A stretch of DNA of 64,000 bases from Pseudomonas sp. stari2 (GCF_040760005.1 NZ_CP099760.1:3591501-3655500); one strand, 5' to 3'; counted from the stretch's first letter, positions 17,021 through 26,539 are shown. Numbers and translations: made by a program. Notes: a model not told the origin generated them from the letters alone.

Positions 17021-17980
17021 TCAAACGTCGACTTTGTGCCGGGCCGCGTACAGACACAGCATCTCCATCGCCAGGGTCGCCGCCGCCAGCGACGTGACGT
17101 CTGCATGGTCATAGGCCGGGGCCACTTCCACCACGTCCATGCCCACCAGATTGATCCCGCGCAATCCGCCGAGAATCTCCAGCGCCTGCACCGTACTCAA
17201 CCCGCCGCAGACCGGCGTGCCAGTGCCCGGTGCGAAAGCCGGATCGAGACAGTCGATGTCGAACGTCAGGTACACCGGGTTGTCCCCGACCCGCGCACGA
17301 ATGGCCTCGACAATCGCCTCGCAGCCACGACGATGCACCTGCCGCGCGTCCAGCACCTGAAAGCCCTGATGATCGTCGTTGGTGGTGCGCAAACCGATCT
17401 GCACCGAACGCGCCGGATCCACCAGCCCTTCCCGCGCCGCGTGCCAGAACATGGTGCCGTGGTCGACCCGTTTGCCGCCCTCGTCCGGCCAGGTGTCGCT
17501 GTGGGCGTCGAAGTGGATCAGCGACAGTGTGCCGTGCTTGCGTGCATGAGCCTTGAGCAGCGGGTAGCTGATGAAGTGGTCGCCGCCAAACGTCAGCATG
17601 GCGCTGCCGGAACCCAGAATGTGCTCGGCGTGGGCTTCGATGCTCTCTGGAATCGTGTGCGGCGAGCCGTAATCGAAGTCGCAATCGCCGTAATCGATCA
17701 CCGCCAGATGATCGAACGGGTCGAAAGCCCAGGGCCAGTGACGCTCCCAGGCAATCCCGGTGGACGCCGCTCGAATCCCGCGCGGCCCGAAACGTGCGCC
17801 CGGACGGTTGCTGGTGGCGGTGTCGAACGGCACGCCGCTGACGGCCACGTCGACACCGCGCAAATCTCGGCTGTAGCGGCGGCGCATGAAACTGGTGATC
17901 CCGGCGTAGGTGCTTTCGGCAGCGGTACCGTAGAGGCTGTCACGGGTCAGGGCCTGATCATTCTGCATTGGCACGTCCAT
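17021..17980 (-). CDS. speB: Agmatinase
   Basis: The 319-aa ureohydrolase contains all dimanganese motifs: FGGDHF, HFDAHSDTW and TFDIDCLDPAFAPGTGTP. Overall it is closer to E. coli SpeB (VDVAVSGVPFDTATS, GMDVVEVAPAYDHADVT) than to the guanidinobutyrase and guanidinopropionase paralogues of pseudomonads, so agmatine to putrescine plus urea is the best call. The start at 17980 follows AAAGGAGCACATCG. It lies 29 nt behind a periplasmic polyamine-binding protein, and a LysR regulator is divergent to that gene; the context is polyamine uptake and turnover. Confidence 0.9.
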   Translation of the reverse strand: MDVPMQNDQALTRDSLYGTAAESTYAGITSFMRRRYSRDLRGVDVAVSGVPFDTATSNRPGARFGPRGIRAASTGIAWERHWPWAFDPFDHLAVIDYGDCDFDYGSPHTIPESIEAHAEHILGSGSAMLTFGGDHFISYPLLKAHARKHGTLSLIHFDAHSDTWPDEGGKRVDHGTMFWHAAREGLVDPARSVQIGLRTTNDDHQGFQVLDARQVHRRGCEAIVEAIRARVGDNPVYLTFDIDCLDPAFAPGTGTPVCGGLSTVQALEILGGLRGINLVGMDVVEVAPAYDHADVTSLAAATLAMEMLCLYAARHKVDV

Positions 17981-18009
17981 CGATGTGCTCCTTTGGTTTT
18001 TATCCAGCG

Positions 18010-19101
18010 TTATTGATGGCTACGGAAGGTGGTCCACAAGCGCGTGCGCTGACGCATGTCCTTGAGGCTCATGCTGCGGTCGGCGTACAAGCGCTCGCGC
18101 ACCTCGGGTTTCGGGTAAATGTCCGGGTCGTTGCGCACCGCTTCGTCCACCAGCGGCGTCGCAGCCTGGTTGGCGGTAGCGAAGAACAGTGTGTTGGTCA
18201 GCGCCGCCACGGATTCAGGGCGCAACATGAACTCGATGAAGGCCCGCGCAGCTTCCGGGTGCGGCGCGTCCTTGGGGATGGCGAGGTTGTCCTGCCACAC
18301 CAGCGTGCCCTCTTTCGGAATCCGGTAGGCGACTTCGAACGGCTTGTTGGCCTTGCGCGCCTGATCGGCGGCCATGCTCGCGTCACCGTTGTAGGTCAGC
18401 GCCAGGCACACGCTGCCGTTGGCCAGATCGTTGATCTGCCGGCCGGTGGCGACGTACAGCACATAGGGCTGCAACTTCTGCAACAAAGGTTCGGCGGCGG
18501 CCAGATCACTCTTGTCAGTGCTGTAGGGATCCTTGCCGAGGTAGTGCAGCGCCAGGCCGATCACTTCCTGCGGCGAATCGAGAATGGCGATCCCGCAATC
18601 CTTGAGCTTGCTGGCGTATTCGGGCTTGAACAGCAGATCGAGGCTGTTGAGCGGCACATCCGGCAGCCGCTGCTTGACCGCTTCGACGTTCATGCCCAGG
18701 CCGAGCGTGCCCCAGGTGTACGGCACACCGTAGCGATTGCCGGGATCGACGGCCGCCAGTTTTTCCAGCAGGTCCGGATCGAGATTGGCATAGCCCTTGA
18801 GCCCGTCGTGAGGAATTTCCTTCAACGCGCCGGCGGCCAACCCGCGGGCCAGCACGCTGGACGACGGCACCACCACGTCGTAGCCGCTGCCGCCGGTAAG
18901 CAACTTGGTCTCCAGCACCTCGGAGGTATCGAAGGTGTCGTAGCGCACATGAATGCCGGTTTCCTTTTCGAAGCGCTGCAGGGTTTCCGGCGCCACGTAA
19001 TCGGCCCAGCTGTAAAGGTTGAGCGTCTTGTCCTCGGCCTGGGCGGCGATGGAGACAGAGAGCAACAGCGCGGGTAAACACAGCTTGAACAAGGGAGCCA
19101 T
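18010..19101 (-). CDS. Periplasmic polyamine-binding protein (PotF/SpuD-like)
   Basis: A 363-aa ABC-transporter solute-binding protein. It has a signal peptide (MAPLFKLCLPALLLSVSIAA, cut near AQAE) and the family hallmark LNLYSWADYVAPETLQRFEK, then TSEVLETKLLTGGSGYDVVVP. It would capture putrescine, spermidine or a related cation in the periplasm. No permease or ATPase gene adjoins it, so it may feed a transporter encoded elsewhere. The start at 19101 fits the signal peptide; a longer frame from 19152 has no better ribosome site. It is upstream of speB on the same strand and divergent from the LysR gene. Confidence 0.88.
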   Translation of the reverse strand: MAPLFKLCLPALLLSVSIAAQAEDKTLNLYSWADYVAPETLQRFEKETGIHVRYDTFDTSEVLETKLLTGGSGYDVVVPSSSVLARGLAAGALKEIPHDGLKGYANLDPDLLEKLAAVDPGNRYGVPYTWGTLGLGMNVEAVKQRLPDVPLNSLDLLFKPEYASKLKDCGIAILDSPQEVIGLALHYLGKDPYSTDKSDLAAAEPLLQKLQPYVLYVATGRQINDLANGSVCLALTYNGDASMAADQARKANKPFEVAYRIPKEGTLVWQDNLAIPKDAPHPEAARAFIEFMLRPESVAALTNTLFFATANQAATPLVDEAVRNDPDIYPKPEVRERLYADRSMSLKDMRQRTRLWTTFRSHQ

Positions 19102-19200
19102 GACGAACACCTGACCAGAGGAAGTGGTTGCAGGATGCGCCGTCGGATACATTGGAAAAATATCAAGTTTGTTAACCTGACTTTATGCCGGAGTAATGTG

Positions 19201-20100
19201 ATGCTCGGTCAGCTCCACGATGTCGATTTGCAGCTCCTGCGCCTGTTTCTCGGGGTGGTCGAGTCCAACGGGTTCAGTGCCGCCCAGGGCGAACTGGGAC
19301 TGAGCCAGTCGAGCATCAGCCAGCAAATGGCCAAGCTTGAAACCCGTCTCGGCTATCGAGTGTGCAACCGTGGCAAGGGTGGTTTCAGCCTCACTCCCAA
19401 AGGCGAACAACTACTGATTGCTGCGCGCAGCCTGTTCGATTCGATCGAAGCCTTCCGCCATCAATCCAACGGCGTCGCCGGACGCCTGATCGGCGAAGTT
19501 CGCCTGGGCCTCTCGGAAGCGGTCGATCAATCGGTGCTGCAACGGGTGGCCAAGGCGATCCGACGCTTTCGCGAACGGGACGAATCGGTGCGCATCGAGC
19601 TGATCAGCGCCATGCCCGGCGAAATGGAGCGCCTGTTGCTGCAACAACGGCTGGACCTTGCCATCGGTTACTTCTCCCAGGTGCAGAGCGCCTTTGATTA
19701 CCGCGAACTGTTCAGCGAAACCCAGCATCTGTATTGCGCGCCCGGCCATCCGCTGTTTACCGACGATTCCCCCGATGACTCAGCGTTGCTGGCGTGTGAC
19801 CGGGTCGATCACCCGTATCGGTTCCTGCGCAGTGACGAGCCGTTTCAGGGCAAGGTCTGCTCGGCGCGCTCGGAGCAAGTCGAGGGTACCCTCGCCTTCA
19901 TTCTGTCCGGCAAACACGTCGGCTATCTGCCCAACCATTACGCCCGCCAATGGCAGGACAAAGGCTTGCTGCGCCCGGTGCGCGAAGGTGAGTTGAGCTT
20001 TGAAGTGGCGTTCCATCTGGCCCGCCATCGGGCGCAGGTGCCGGGGGATGCGCAGAAGGCATTTGAAGAAGATCTGCTGTCAGCCTTTGGTCGAACCTGA
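19201..20100 (+). CDS. LysR-family transcriptional regulator
   Basis: A 299-aa LysR regulator with an N-terminal winged helix (LQLLRLFLGVVESNGFSAAQ, then LGLSQSSISQQMAKLETRLG) and a substrate-binding co-inducer domain. Start ATG 19201 follows GGAGTAAT; 19135 is too far upstream. It is divergent from the polyamine-binding protein and speB (99-nt shared intergenic) and 99 nt before an NCS2 permease, so it may control either flank. LysR proteins usually regulate the divergent gene, which favours the polyamine pair. The co-inducer is unknown. Confidence 0.92.
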   Translation: MLGQLHDVDLQLLRLFLGVVESNGFSAAQGELGLSQSSISQQMAKLETRLGYRVCNRGKGGFSLTPKGEQLLIAARSLFDSIEAFRHQSNGVAGRLIGEVRLGLSEAVDQSVLQRVAKAIRRFRERDESVRIELISAMPGEMERLLLQQRLDLAIGYFSQVQSAFDYRELFSETQHLYCAPGHPLFTDDSPDDSALLACDRVDHPYRFLRSDEPFQGKVCSARSEQVEGTLAFILSGKHVGYLPNHYARQWQDKGLLRPVREGELSFEVAFHLARHRAQVPGDAQKAFEEDLLSAFGRT

Positions 20101-20199
20101 CCTTTTGGGCAGTTTTAATGCGTTGCCCTCGCTCCCCGCTTGCGGCATCCTGCGCACCCATTTTCCGACCCGGCCCCGCATTGCGGCACGCAAACCACC

Positions 20200-21666
20200 A
20201 TGACCGTCTCTGAAAAAGCCCCGCGCAACAACGATTTGATCTACGGCCTCAACGACCGTCCGCACTTCACCGCGACGGTGTTTGCCGCGCTGCAACACGT
20301 GTTGGCAAGCTTCGTCGGCATCATCACTCCGACCCTGATCATGGGCGGCGCCCTCGGTCTGCAAAGCGAAATTCCGTACCTGATCAGCATGGCGCTGTTC
20401 GTTTCCGGCCTCGGCACCTTCGTTCAAGCCAAGCGCTTCGGCCCGGTCGGTTCGGGTCTGCTGTGCCTGCAAGGCACGAGTTTTTCCTTTATCAGCGTGA
20501 TCCTCAGCGCAGGCTTCATGGTCAAGGCCCGGGGCGGCGGCACCGATGAGATCCTCTCGACGATTTTCGGCGTGTGCTTCTTTGCAGCGTTCATCGAGGT
20601 GGTGCTGAGCCAATTCATCGGCAAGTTGCGCATGCTGATCACCCCAGTGGTGACCGGCACCATCATCACGTTGATGGGGCTGTCGCTGATCAAAGTGGCG
20701 ATGACCGACATTGCCGGCGGTTTCGGTGCGGCGGATCTGGGCGCGGCCAGCCATGTGTTCCTCGCGGCGCTGGTGCTGGGCACCATCGTGGTGTTGAACC
20801 GGGTCGACGTGCCGTTCCTGCGTCTGGGCGCGATCGTCATCGGCCTGACCCTCGGCTACGTGGTGGCGTGGCTGATGGGCACCGTGGACTTCGCCAACCT
20901 GCCCGAAGTGCCGGTGGTCAGTGTGCCGGTGCCGTTCAAGTACGGCTTCAACTTCGACTGGGTGGCGTTCGTGCCGGTGGCGGTGATTTTCCTGGTGTCA
21001 CCGCTGGAAGCCGCTGGTGACCTGACCGCCAACTCGATGATTTCCCGGCAACCGGTCAAAGGCCCGCTGTATATCCGCCGGATCAAGTCCGGGTTGCTGG
21101 CCGACGGCCTCAACTCGGCGATGGCTGCGGTGTTCAACAGCATGCCGATGGTGACGTTCGCCCAGAACAACGGAGTGATTCAGCTCACCGGCGTCGCCAG
21201 CCGCTACGTGGCGTTCTTCATTGCCGGCCTGCTGGTGTTGCTGGGGCTGTTCCCGATGATCGGCGCGGTGCTGCAATTGATGCCGAAACCGGTGCTCGGC
21301 GGCGCAGAGCTGGTGATGTTCGGCACCGTGGCGGTGGCCGGAATCAAGATCCTCGCCGAAGCCGGCCTGCATCGGCGCAACATGCTGATCGTGGCGATTT
21401 CCGTCGGCATGGGCCTGGGCATCGCCGCCGTGCCGGAAGTGCTGCGCGAACTGCCGCAGGCGCTGCGCAATATTTTCGAGTCGCCGATCACTGTCGGTGC
21501 GCTGTGTGCGATCGTGCTGAACATCTTCCTCCCGGAAGAGTTCATCGAACTGGAAGAGGATGACTTCGACCCGGAAGCCTCTATCCTTCAGGTCATGGAA
21601 AACCCGGACGTGCCGGCCAAAGGTGAACCTGCCTCCCCGGCCGCTGTCGCACAGTTGAACCGTTGA
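20200..21666 (+). CDS. NCS2-family nucleobase permease (xanthine/urate type)
   Basis: The 488-aa integral membrane protein has about 14 hydrophobic segments. It carries the NCS2 signature region FAQNNGVIQLTGVASR (QNxGxxxxTG form) and a transmembrane 8 stretch ending LEAAGDLTANS. It would import a purine base with a cation; the motif variant resembles xanthine and uric acid carriers (XanP/UacT) more than the uracil carrier. The start is MTVSEKAPRNND at 20200; an upstream in-frame ATG is less likely. A terminator follows, so it is monocistronic or co-transcribed with the LysR gene. Confidence 0.9.
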   Translation: MTVSEKAPRNNDLIYGLNDRPHFTATVFAALQHVLASFVGIITPTLIMGGALGLQSEIPYLISMALFVSGLGTFVQAKRFGPVGSGLLCLQGTSFSFISVILSAGFMVKARGGGTDEILSTIFGVCFFAAFIEVVLSQFIGKLRMLITPVVTGTIITLMGLSLIKVAMTDIAGGFGAADLGAASHVFLAALVLGTIVVLNRVDVPFLRLGAIVIGLTLGYVVAWLMGTVDFANLPEVPVVSVPVPFKYGFNFDWVAFVPVAVIFLVSPLEAAGDLTANSMISRQPVKGPLYIRRIKSGLLADGLNSAMAAVFNSMPMVTFAQNNGVIQLTGVASRYVAFFIAGLLVLLGLFPMIGAVLQLMPKPVLGGAELVMFGTVAVAGIKILAEAGLHRRNMLIVAISVGMGLGIAAVPEVLRELPQALRNIFESPITVGALCAIVLNIFLPEEFIELEEDDFDPEASILQVMENPDVPAKGEPASPAAVAQLNR

Positions 21667-21683
21667 TCCTGTCCGCTCAATGA

Positions 21684-21720
21684 AAAAAGGGCTGATACCG
21701 GCAACGGTTCAGCCCTTTTT
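21684..21720 (+). terminator. Terminator after the NCS2 permease
   Basis: Twelve-bp outer stem AAAAAGGGCTGA (21684-21695) / TCAGCCCTTTTT (21709-21720), with an inner ACCG/CGGT stem capped by GCAA. It ends in a T run and lies 17 nt before the next start. Confidence 0.93.
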
Positions 21721-21736
21721 CAATGAGAGAGCATCA

Positions 21737-22210
21737 ATGCGTCGTATCCAAGCCGTCATCCTGTCCCTGCTTCTGCTCTCCCTCAGCGCTTGTGCGCTAT
21801 TTCCCAACCGCGACCCGGTGAACATCAACGTGGTCGGCGTCGAACCGCTGCCGAGCCAGGACCTGGAAGTACGCTTCGCCATCAAGCTGCGGGTGCAGAA
21901 CCCCAACGAAACCGCCATCGACTACAACGGCATTGCGCTGGATCTTGACGTGAACGGGCATTCGTTCGCGTCCGGTGTCAGCGATCAAAGCGGTTCCATT
22001 CCACGTTTCTCCGAAGCCATCGTCAGCGTCCCGGTGAGCATTTCGGCATTCTCGGTGTTGCGCCAGACCCTGGGCCTGAGCCAGACACAATCCCTCGACA
22101 ACCTGCCCTACGTGCTGCGCGGCAAACTGGCGGGCGGTGTGTTTGGCACCATGCGTTTTGTCGACAGCGGCAAACTCAGCCTGCCACGAGCCAGTGCCGC
22201 AACCTGGTGA
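21737..22210 (+). CDS. LEA type 2 (WHy-domain) lipoprotein
   Basis: A 157-aa exported lipoprotein. The signal ends in a lipobox (LLLSLSAC, Cys about residue 19), followed by a single WHy/LEA14 domain: VGVEPLPSQDLEVRFAIKLR, VQNPNETAIDYNGIALDLDV. LEA14-type domains are immunoglobulin-like and linked to desiccation or osmotic stress tolerance; the bacterial function is unknown. The residue after Cys is Ala, which suggests outer-membrane sorting. It starts 17 nt after the NCS2 terminator. Confidence 0.9.
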   Translation: MRRIQAVILSLLLLSLSACALFPNRDPVNINVVGVEPLPSQDLEVRFAIKLRVQNPNETAIDYNGIALDLDVNGHSFASGVSDQSGSIPRFSEAIVSVPVSISAFSVLRQTLGLSQTQSLDNLPYVLRGKLAGGVFGTMRFVDSGKLSLPRASAATW

Positions 22211-22262
22211 AGATGCGGTAGCCTGCAGCGCTCACTGGCAGAAAAATGGAAGTCGCAGGTTT

Positions 22263-22817
22263 ATGGAAGACACGCCCATGCTGTGCACCGAACGGCTGAT
22301 TCTGCGCCCGCTGGAACTGGCGGACGCCGAGGCCATCCAGCAGCAATTTCCTCATTGGGAAGTGGTGCGTTACCTGAACGCTTTGGTGCCCTGGCCTTAT
22401 CCGGACGATGGCGCCCTCACCTACCTGCGTGACATTGCGCTGCCGGCGATTGCGGCGGGCAAAGAGTGGCACTGGACGATTCGTCTCAAGTCGGCCCCGG
22501 CGCAATTGATCGGCAACATCAGCCTGATGGACGAACCGGACAACCATCGCGGGTTCTGGCTCACCCCGGCCTGGCAGGGTCAGGGCCTGATGACCGAAGC
22601 CAGCGAAGCCGTGACCCGCTATTGGTTCGAAACCCTCGATCAGCCGCTGATGCGCGTGCCGAAAGCCGCGCCGAACCTTGGCTCGCGCAAGCTTTCGGAG
22701 CGCACCGGCATGCGCTTGATCCGCACCGACGAGGATGACTTCGTCAGCGGCCGCTTCCCACGGGAAATCTGGGAAATCACCCGCGAGGTGTGGCAACAAC
22801 AGCGCCTCAAGCGGTGA
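22263..22817 (+). CDS. RimJ/RimL-type GNAT acetyltransferase
   Basis: A 184-aa GNAT of the RimJ/RimL (Acetyltransf_3) group, recognised from the N-terminal [20 protein letters not shown] and the acetyl-CoA loop region [20 protein letters not shown]. The substrate may be a ribosomal protein N-terminus or a small amine. A second in-frame start at 22278 (MLCTERL) is also possible. The 3' end overlaps the convergent nitrilase gene by 11 nt. Confidence 0.9.
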   Translation: MEDTPMLCTERLILRPLELADAEAIQQQFPHWEVVRYLNALVPWPYPDDGALTYLRDIALPAIAAGKEWHWTIRLKSAPAQLIGNISLMDEPDNHRGFWLTPAWQGQGLMTEASEAVTRYWFETLDQPLMRVPKAAPNLGSRKLSERTGMRLIRTDEDDFVSGRFPREIWEITREVWQQQRLKR

Positions 22818-23730
22818 AGCGCACACCAGGTTTGGCGCGCTCGTCCACGCTCAATTCGAACACATCCGGTCGTGCATAGTGGCCGACCACGTCGTAGTCG
22901 TAGCGGGCCCGCACCAGTTCATCGGTGTCGATCTCGGCGGTGAGCAGCCCGGCCTCGCCCCGAAGCGGCCCGGCCAGCACATCGCCCATCGGACCAACGA
23001 TCACACTGCCACCGGCGATCAGCGGCCGATCCCCCGGCCAGTTGGCGATCTCCACGCCCAACTCATTCGGCGAGGCCTGCACCTGACAGGCGCTGACCAC
23101 AAAGCAGCGCCCTTCATGGGCGATATGGCGCATGCTGACCTGCCACATCTCGCGCTCGTCCACGGTCGGCGCACACCAGACCTCGATGCCCTTGGCGTAC
23201 ATCGCCGTGCGCAGCAGCGGCATCATGTTCTCCCAGCAGATCACTGCGCCGAGTTTGCCGACCTGAGTGTCCAGCACCGGCAACGTCGAACCGTCACCCT
23301 TGCCCCAGATCAGCCGCTCGGTGCCAGTGGGCATCAACTTGCGGTGCTTGGCCACGAGGCCTGCCTGCGGGTCGAAATACAGCGCGGTGCAATGCAAGGT
23401 GCTGCCGGCCCGTTCGATCACGCCGATCACAAGGTTGGCCCCGGTGCGCGCCGACAGCCCGGCCAGCGCTTCGGTTTCCGCGCCCGGCACATCGATGGCG
23501 TTGGCGAAATAACGGGCGAAGGCTTCGCGGCCTTGCGGCAAGCGATAACCCAGCTGGGTGCCGAAGCCCTCGCCTTTCGGGTAACCGCCAAGCAACGCTT
23601 CGGGCATCACCACCAGCGCGGCGCCGGATTCGATGATCGCGCTTTCCCAGCTCAGGATCTGTTCCAGGGTTTCAGCCTTGCCACCGGGCAAGGCGCCGAT
23701 CTGCAGGGCGGCAACGATTGATTTGGGCAT
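22807..23730 (-). CDS. Nitrilase-family carbon-nitrogen hydrolase
   Basis: A 307-aa enzyme of the nitrilase superfamily with the full catalytic triad: Glu44 in [10 protein letters not shown], Lys131 in KHRKLMPTG and Cys165 in [10 protein letters not shown]. The CWE(N/H) context and length fit true nitrilases, which convert organic nitriles to carboxylic acid and ammonia. The start at 23730 has GGAG 8 nt upstream; a GTG at 23739 overlaps that ribosome site and is rejected. It is divergent from a LysR regulator (84 nt), which probably controls it. The natural nitrile is unknown. Confidence 0.93.
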   Translation of the reverse strand: MPKSIVAALQIGALPGGKAETLEQILSWESAIIESGAALVVMPEALLGGYPKGEGFGTQLGYRLPQGREAFARYFANAIDVPGAETEALAGLSARTGANLVIGVIERAGSTLHCTALYFDPQAGLVAKHRKLMPTGTERLIWGKGDGSTLPVLDTQVGKLGAVICWENMMPLLRTAMYAKGIEVWCAPTVDEREMWQVSMRHIAHEGRCFVVSACQVQASPNELGVEIANWPGDRPLIAGGSVIVGPMGDVLAGPLRGEAGLLTAEIDTDELVRARYDYDVVGHYARPDVFELSVDERAKPGVRFTA

Positions 23731-23814
23731 GGCGGTCACTCCGTGATGTTCAGGTGTTGCTCATTCTCCAGCGCCACGGGATCATGAATAAAGCCTGAGC
23801 CACTGCTGAATGAT

Positions 23815-24729
23815 ATGAGCCAAATGAATATCGCCACCGTCGACCTGAACCTGCTGAAAGTCTTTGAAGCGCTGCATGAAGAGTCCAGTGCCAGTCGTGC
23901 GGCATTGCGTCTGGGCGTGACGCAATCAGCGGTCAGCGCCGCGTTGCGCCGATTGCGCGAGGTGTATGGCGATCAATTGTTCGTGCGCACTGGTAGAGGG
24001 TTGGCGCCCACGCTTAAAGCCAACCAGCTGAAACCAGTGGTCAGCGATGCGCTGAACAAGTGCCGGCAGAGCCTGGCGATGGTCGACCCGGCGGCCAATC
24101 AGTACGACGGGCGCTCGGTCAGCGTCGGGCTGTCGGATGATTTCGAGATTGCTTATGGGCGCCGCCTGATCGAAGAGATCGGCCGCCGCGCGCCGAAGCT
24201 GCGTCTGATCTTCCGCCAGACTCACAGCCAGATCGTCGCCCGCGCCTTGATGGAGCGCAGCATCGACCTGGCGATCACCGCCGGCGGATTCGCAGAACGG
24301 CTGCTCAGCCGTCAGGTATTGGGTGAAGGGGGTTACGCGTGTCTGGTGGACCCGACGAGCCTTGCGCCCGGCCAGCAGCAGATCGGTCTGGAAGAGTTTG
24401 TCGCCCGGGAGCACATTCTGGTGTCGTCGGGTGGTTTTATCGGGATCACCGATGAGGGGCTGGCGGCACTCGGCTTGAGTCGTCGGGTCTGCGCCTCGAC
24501 CACGCATTTCGCGGCGTTGCCGCACCTGCTCAAGGGCAGTACCGCTGTGGCGACCATCCCGACCCACGCGGCGCAGGCCATTGCGTCACTGAGCGGGCTG
24601 GCCCTTCTGCCCTGCCCGCTGGCCTTGCCGCGTTATCCGGTCGAACTGGGCTGGCGCACCAATACCCAGATCGATCCGGTGGTGCTGAAGGTTCGCGAAG
24701 CGATTGTCGCCAGCTTCAAGACCGAATGA
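23815..24729 (+). CDS. LysR-family transcriptional regulator next to the nitrilase
   Basis: A 304-aa LysR protein; the HTH is VDLNLLKVFEALHEESSASR, RLGVTQSAVSAALRRLREVYG. The effector domain resembles the NodD/LinR subgroup (VGLSDDFEIAYGRRLIEEIG). The start is either 23815 (MSQMNIATV) or 23824. The divergent placement suggests autoregulation and control of the nitrilase. Its stop abuts the convergent 84-aa gene with no gap. Confidence 0.92.
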   Translation: MSQMNIATVDLNLLKVFEALHEESSASRAALRLGVTQSAVSAALRRLREVYGDQLFVRTGRGLAPTLKANQLKPVVSDALNKCRQSLAMVDPAANQYDGRSVSVGLSDDFEIAYGRRLIEEIGRRAPKLRLIFRQTHSQIVARALMERSIDLAITAGGFAERLLSRQVLGEGGYACLVDPTSLAPGQQQIGLEEFVAREHILVSSGGFIGITDEGLAALGLSRRVCASTTHFAALPHLLKGSTAVATIPTHAAQAIASLSGLALLPCPLALPRYPVELGWRTNTQIDPVVLKVREAIVASFKTE

Positions 24730-24984
24730 TTACTTGTTGGCCGCCATCAGGCGATTGACTTCACTGCGGACCATGTTGGCGAACTCCGGCGGCGACATGC
24801 CGTCCAGTTCGGCACGCACGAACTCGGCCCATTTGCCTTTGCGCTTGGAGCGTTCGCCGAACAACCGCGCGGCTTCGCCCTTGGCTTTGCCCAGATTGTT
24901 CTGCCAGAGTTCGAACAGTCGTGATTTTTCATCTTCCAGCGCGGCGCGCTCTGCGAGGGATTTGTCGGCAAGATTGAAACTCAT
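24730..24984 (-). CDS. Small hypothetical protein (84 aa)
   Basis: I do not recognise a named family. The product begins MSFNLADKSLAERAALEDEK, is highly charged and predicted mostly helical, with WQNNLGKAKGEAARLFGERS in the middle and VRSEVNRLMAANK at the end. No export signal or membrane helix is visible. The start has AGGTAA upstream on the minus strand. Its stop codon lies immediately beside the LysR stop, so the two genes are convergent with no spacer. Confidence 0.75.
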   Translation of the reverse strand: MSFNLADKSLAERAALEDEKSRLFELWQNNLGKAKGEAARLFGERSKRKGKWAEFVRAELDGMSPPEFANMVRSEVNRLMAANK

Positions 24985-25137
24985 CGGGAATTACCTGCTG
25001 CATGAAATGGCGACATCTTACACGCTGCACGGAAACCTCTGACGCTGGTTTTTGATCCTGATGGAAAATCGCTGCAACTTTTCAAGTCGCTCCACACTCC
25101 ATTGTTCACTGTCCATTCACCAGCAAGGAGTCAACCA

Positions 25138-25455
25138 ATGGCCCGTAAAACCGCCGTGCAAGCCGCCGAAGACCAAATCAAGGATCAAGCGTTCAGCGAA
25201 CTTCAGGCGCTGATCGAAGAGTCAGACAAACTATTGAAAAGCAGTGCCTCACTGGTCGGCGAGGAAGCGGAAACCCTGCGCGGGCAAATCGCCCTGAAGT
25301 TGCAGCAGGCACTGGACTCGGTGTCCAGCGTGCGCGATCGCACCAAACCGGCAGTCGATGCCACCGAAAGCTACATTGGCGGTCACCCGTGGCAGACCGT
25401 GGCGATCTCCGCCGGTTTTGGTCTGGTGGTGGGGTTGTTGCTCGGTCGGCGTTAA
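25138..25455 (+). CDS. DUF883 (ElaB/YqjD-like) membrane-anchored protein
   Basis: A 105-aa protein of the ElaB/YqjD/DUF883 family: a long amphipathic helix (residues ~10-75) and a C-terminal transmembrane segment (WQTVAISAGFGLVVGLLLGR). In E. coli, YqjD and ElaB are tail-anchored inner-membrane proteins that bind ribosomes in stationary phase. The start MARKTAVQ at 25138 has AAGGAG upstream; a longer frame from 25102 is unlikely. A strong terminator follows. Confidence 0.93.
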   Translation: MARKTAVQAAEDQIKDQAFSELQALIEESDKLLKSSASLVGEEAETLRGQIALKLQQALDSVSSVRDRTKPAVDATESYIGGHPWQTVAISAGFGLVVGLLLGRR

Positions 25456-25464
25456 GCACGTGCA

Positions 25465-25493
25465 AAAAAGGCGAGCCGACGGCTCGCCTTTTT
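25465..25493. terminator. Bidirectional terminator between DUF883 gene and dpkA
   Basis: A 13-bp stem (AAAAAGGCGAGCC 25465-25477 / GGCTCGCCTTTTT 25481-25493) with a 3-nt loop. Runs of A and T at the two ends allow use from both strands between the convergent genes. Confidence 0.93.
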
Positions 25494-25507
25494 CATGTCT
25501 GTGAAAA

Positions 25508-26539
25508 TCACTGTCCGGCCAATTCTCGCAACTGCGCCAGGGTCTGTTCGTCCAGCGTGATGCCTTCGACCGAAGACTTGGCCCGCTGCAAATGCCGACG
25601 ATCTCCCGGCAGACGCTTGAGTCCGACACTGTGCATCTGCCGCACCAGCTCCTGACTGCGTTCGGCAAAACCCTGTCCGGCAGATTTGCTCGGGTCGATG
25701 ACGATCAGCAACTGACCGGTCCAGGGAGTTTTCGCGCCTGGATGGTTCTTCCAGTCAAACTCAAACGAAAAATTGCCGCCCGTCAGAGCGGCCGCCAGCA
25801 GCTCGACCATCATCGACAGCGCGGAGCCCTTGTGCCCGCCAAACGGCAGTAATGCACCGCCTTCAAGAATCGCCTTCGGATCGCAGGTCGGCTGACCGAG
25901 GCTGTCCACGCCCATGCCCGGCGGCAGTTTCTCACCCTTGCGCGCAGCTATCTGCACATCGCCATGGGCGATGGCACTGGTCGCCAGGTCGAACACGATG
26001 GGCGCACCGTCGGACCTTGGCGCGGCAAACGCGATCGGGTTGGTGCCGAACAGTGGCCGATCGGCACCGTGAGGTACCACGCAGGTCATGCTGTTGACCA
26101 CACTAAATGCCACCAGTCCCTCTTCGGCGAAGGGTTCTACGTCCGGCCACAAGGCTGCGAAGTGATGGGAATTGCGGATCGCCAACACCGCAATACCGGC
26201 GCTGCGTGCCTTTTCTACCAGCAACGCACGCGCCGCTGCGAGCGCCGGCTGGGCAAACCCATTACCTGCATCGACCCTTACAAACCCTGAGGCGACGTCT
26301 TCGACCTGCGGTACAGCGTGGCCGTTTACCCATCCGCTTTTGAGCGTCGAGACATAACCGGGAATCCGGAACACCCCGTGACTGTGAGCGCCATCGCGTT
26401 CGGCACCGGCGCAGTTGGCGGCCAGTATACGGGCGACATCGGGCGAAGTGCCGTGGCGCTGAAAAATCGTTTCCAGAAGTCGTGTCAGGTCATCGAGGGA
26501 CAGCGTGGACGAAAGAGCATGATCGTGTGGCGCAGACAT
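25508..26539 (-). CDS. dpkA: Delta1-piperideine-2-carboxylate / delta1-pyrroline-2-carboxylate reductase
   Basis: The 343-aa protein belongs to the malate/L-lactate dehydrogenase-like (Ldh_2) family and closely follows pseudomonad DpkA: GAERDGAHSHGVFRIPGYVS, RNSHHFAALWPDVEPFAEEG, VPHGADRPLFGTNPIAFAAP, LLPFGGHKGSALSMMVELLA. DpkA reduces the cyclic imines from D-lysine and D-proline to L-pipecolate and L-proline with NADPH. The length equals that recalled for the P. syringae enzyme. The start at 26539 has TGGAGC 7 nt upstream; the extension to 26572 is rejected. No D-amino acid catabolic genes adjoin it. Confidence 0.93.
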   Translation of the reverse strand: MSAPHDHALSSTLSLDDLTRLLETIFQRHGTSPDVARILAANCAGAERDGAHSHGVFRIPGYVSTLKSGWVNGHAVPQVEDVASGFVRVDAGNGFAQPALAAARALLVEKARSAGIAVLAIRNSHHFAALWPDVEPFAEEGLVAFSVVNSMTCVVPHGADRPLFGTNPIAFAAPRSDGAPIVFDLATSAIAHGDVQIAARKGEKLPPGMGVDSLGQPTCDPKAILEGGALLPFGGHKGSALSMMVELLAAALTGGNFSFEFDWKNHPGAKTPWTGQLLIVIDPSKSAGQGFAERSQELVRQMHSVGLKRLPGDRRHLQRAKSSVEGITLDEQTLAQLRELAGQ

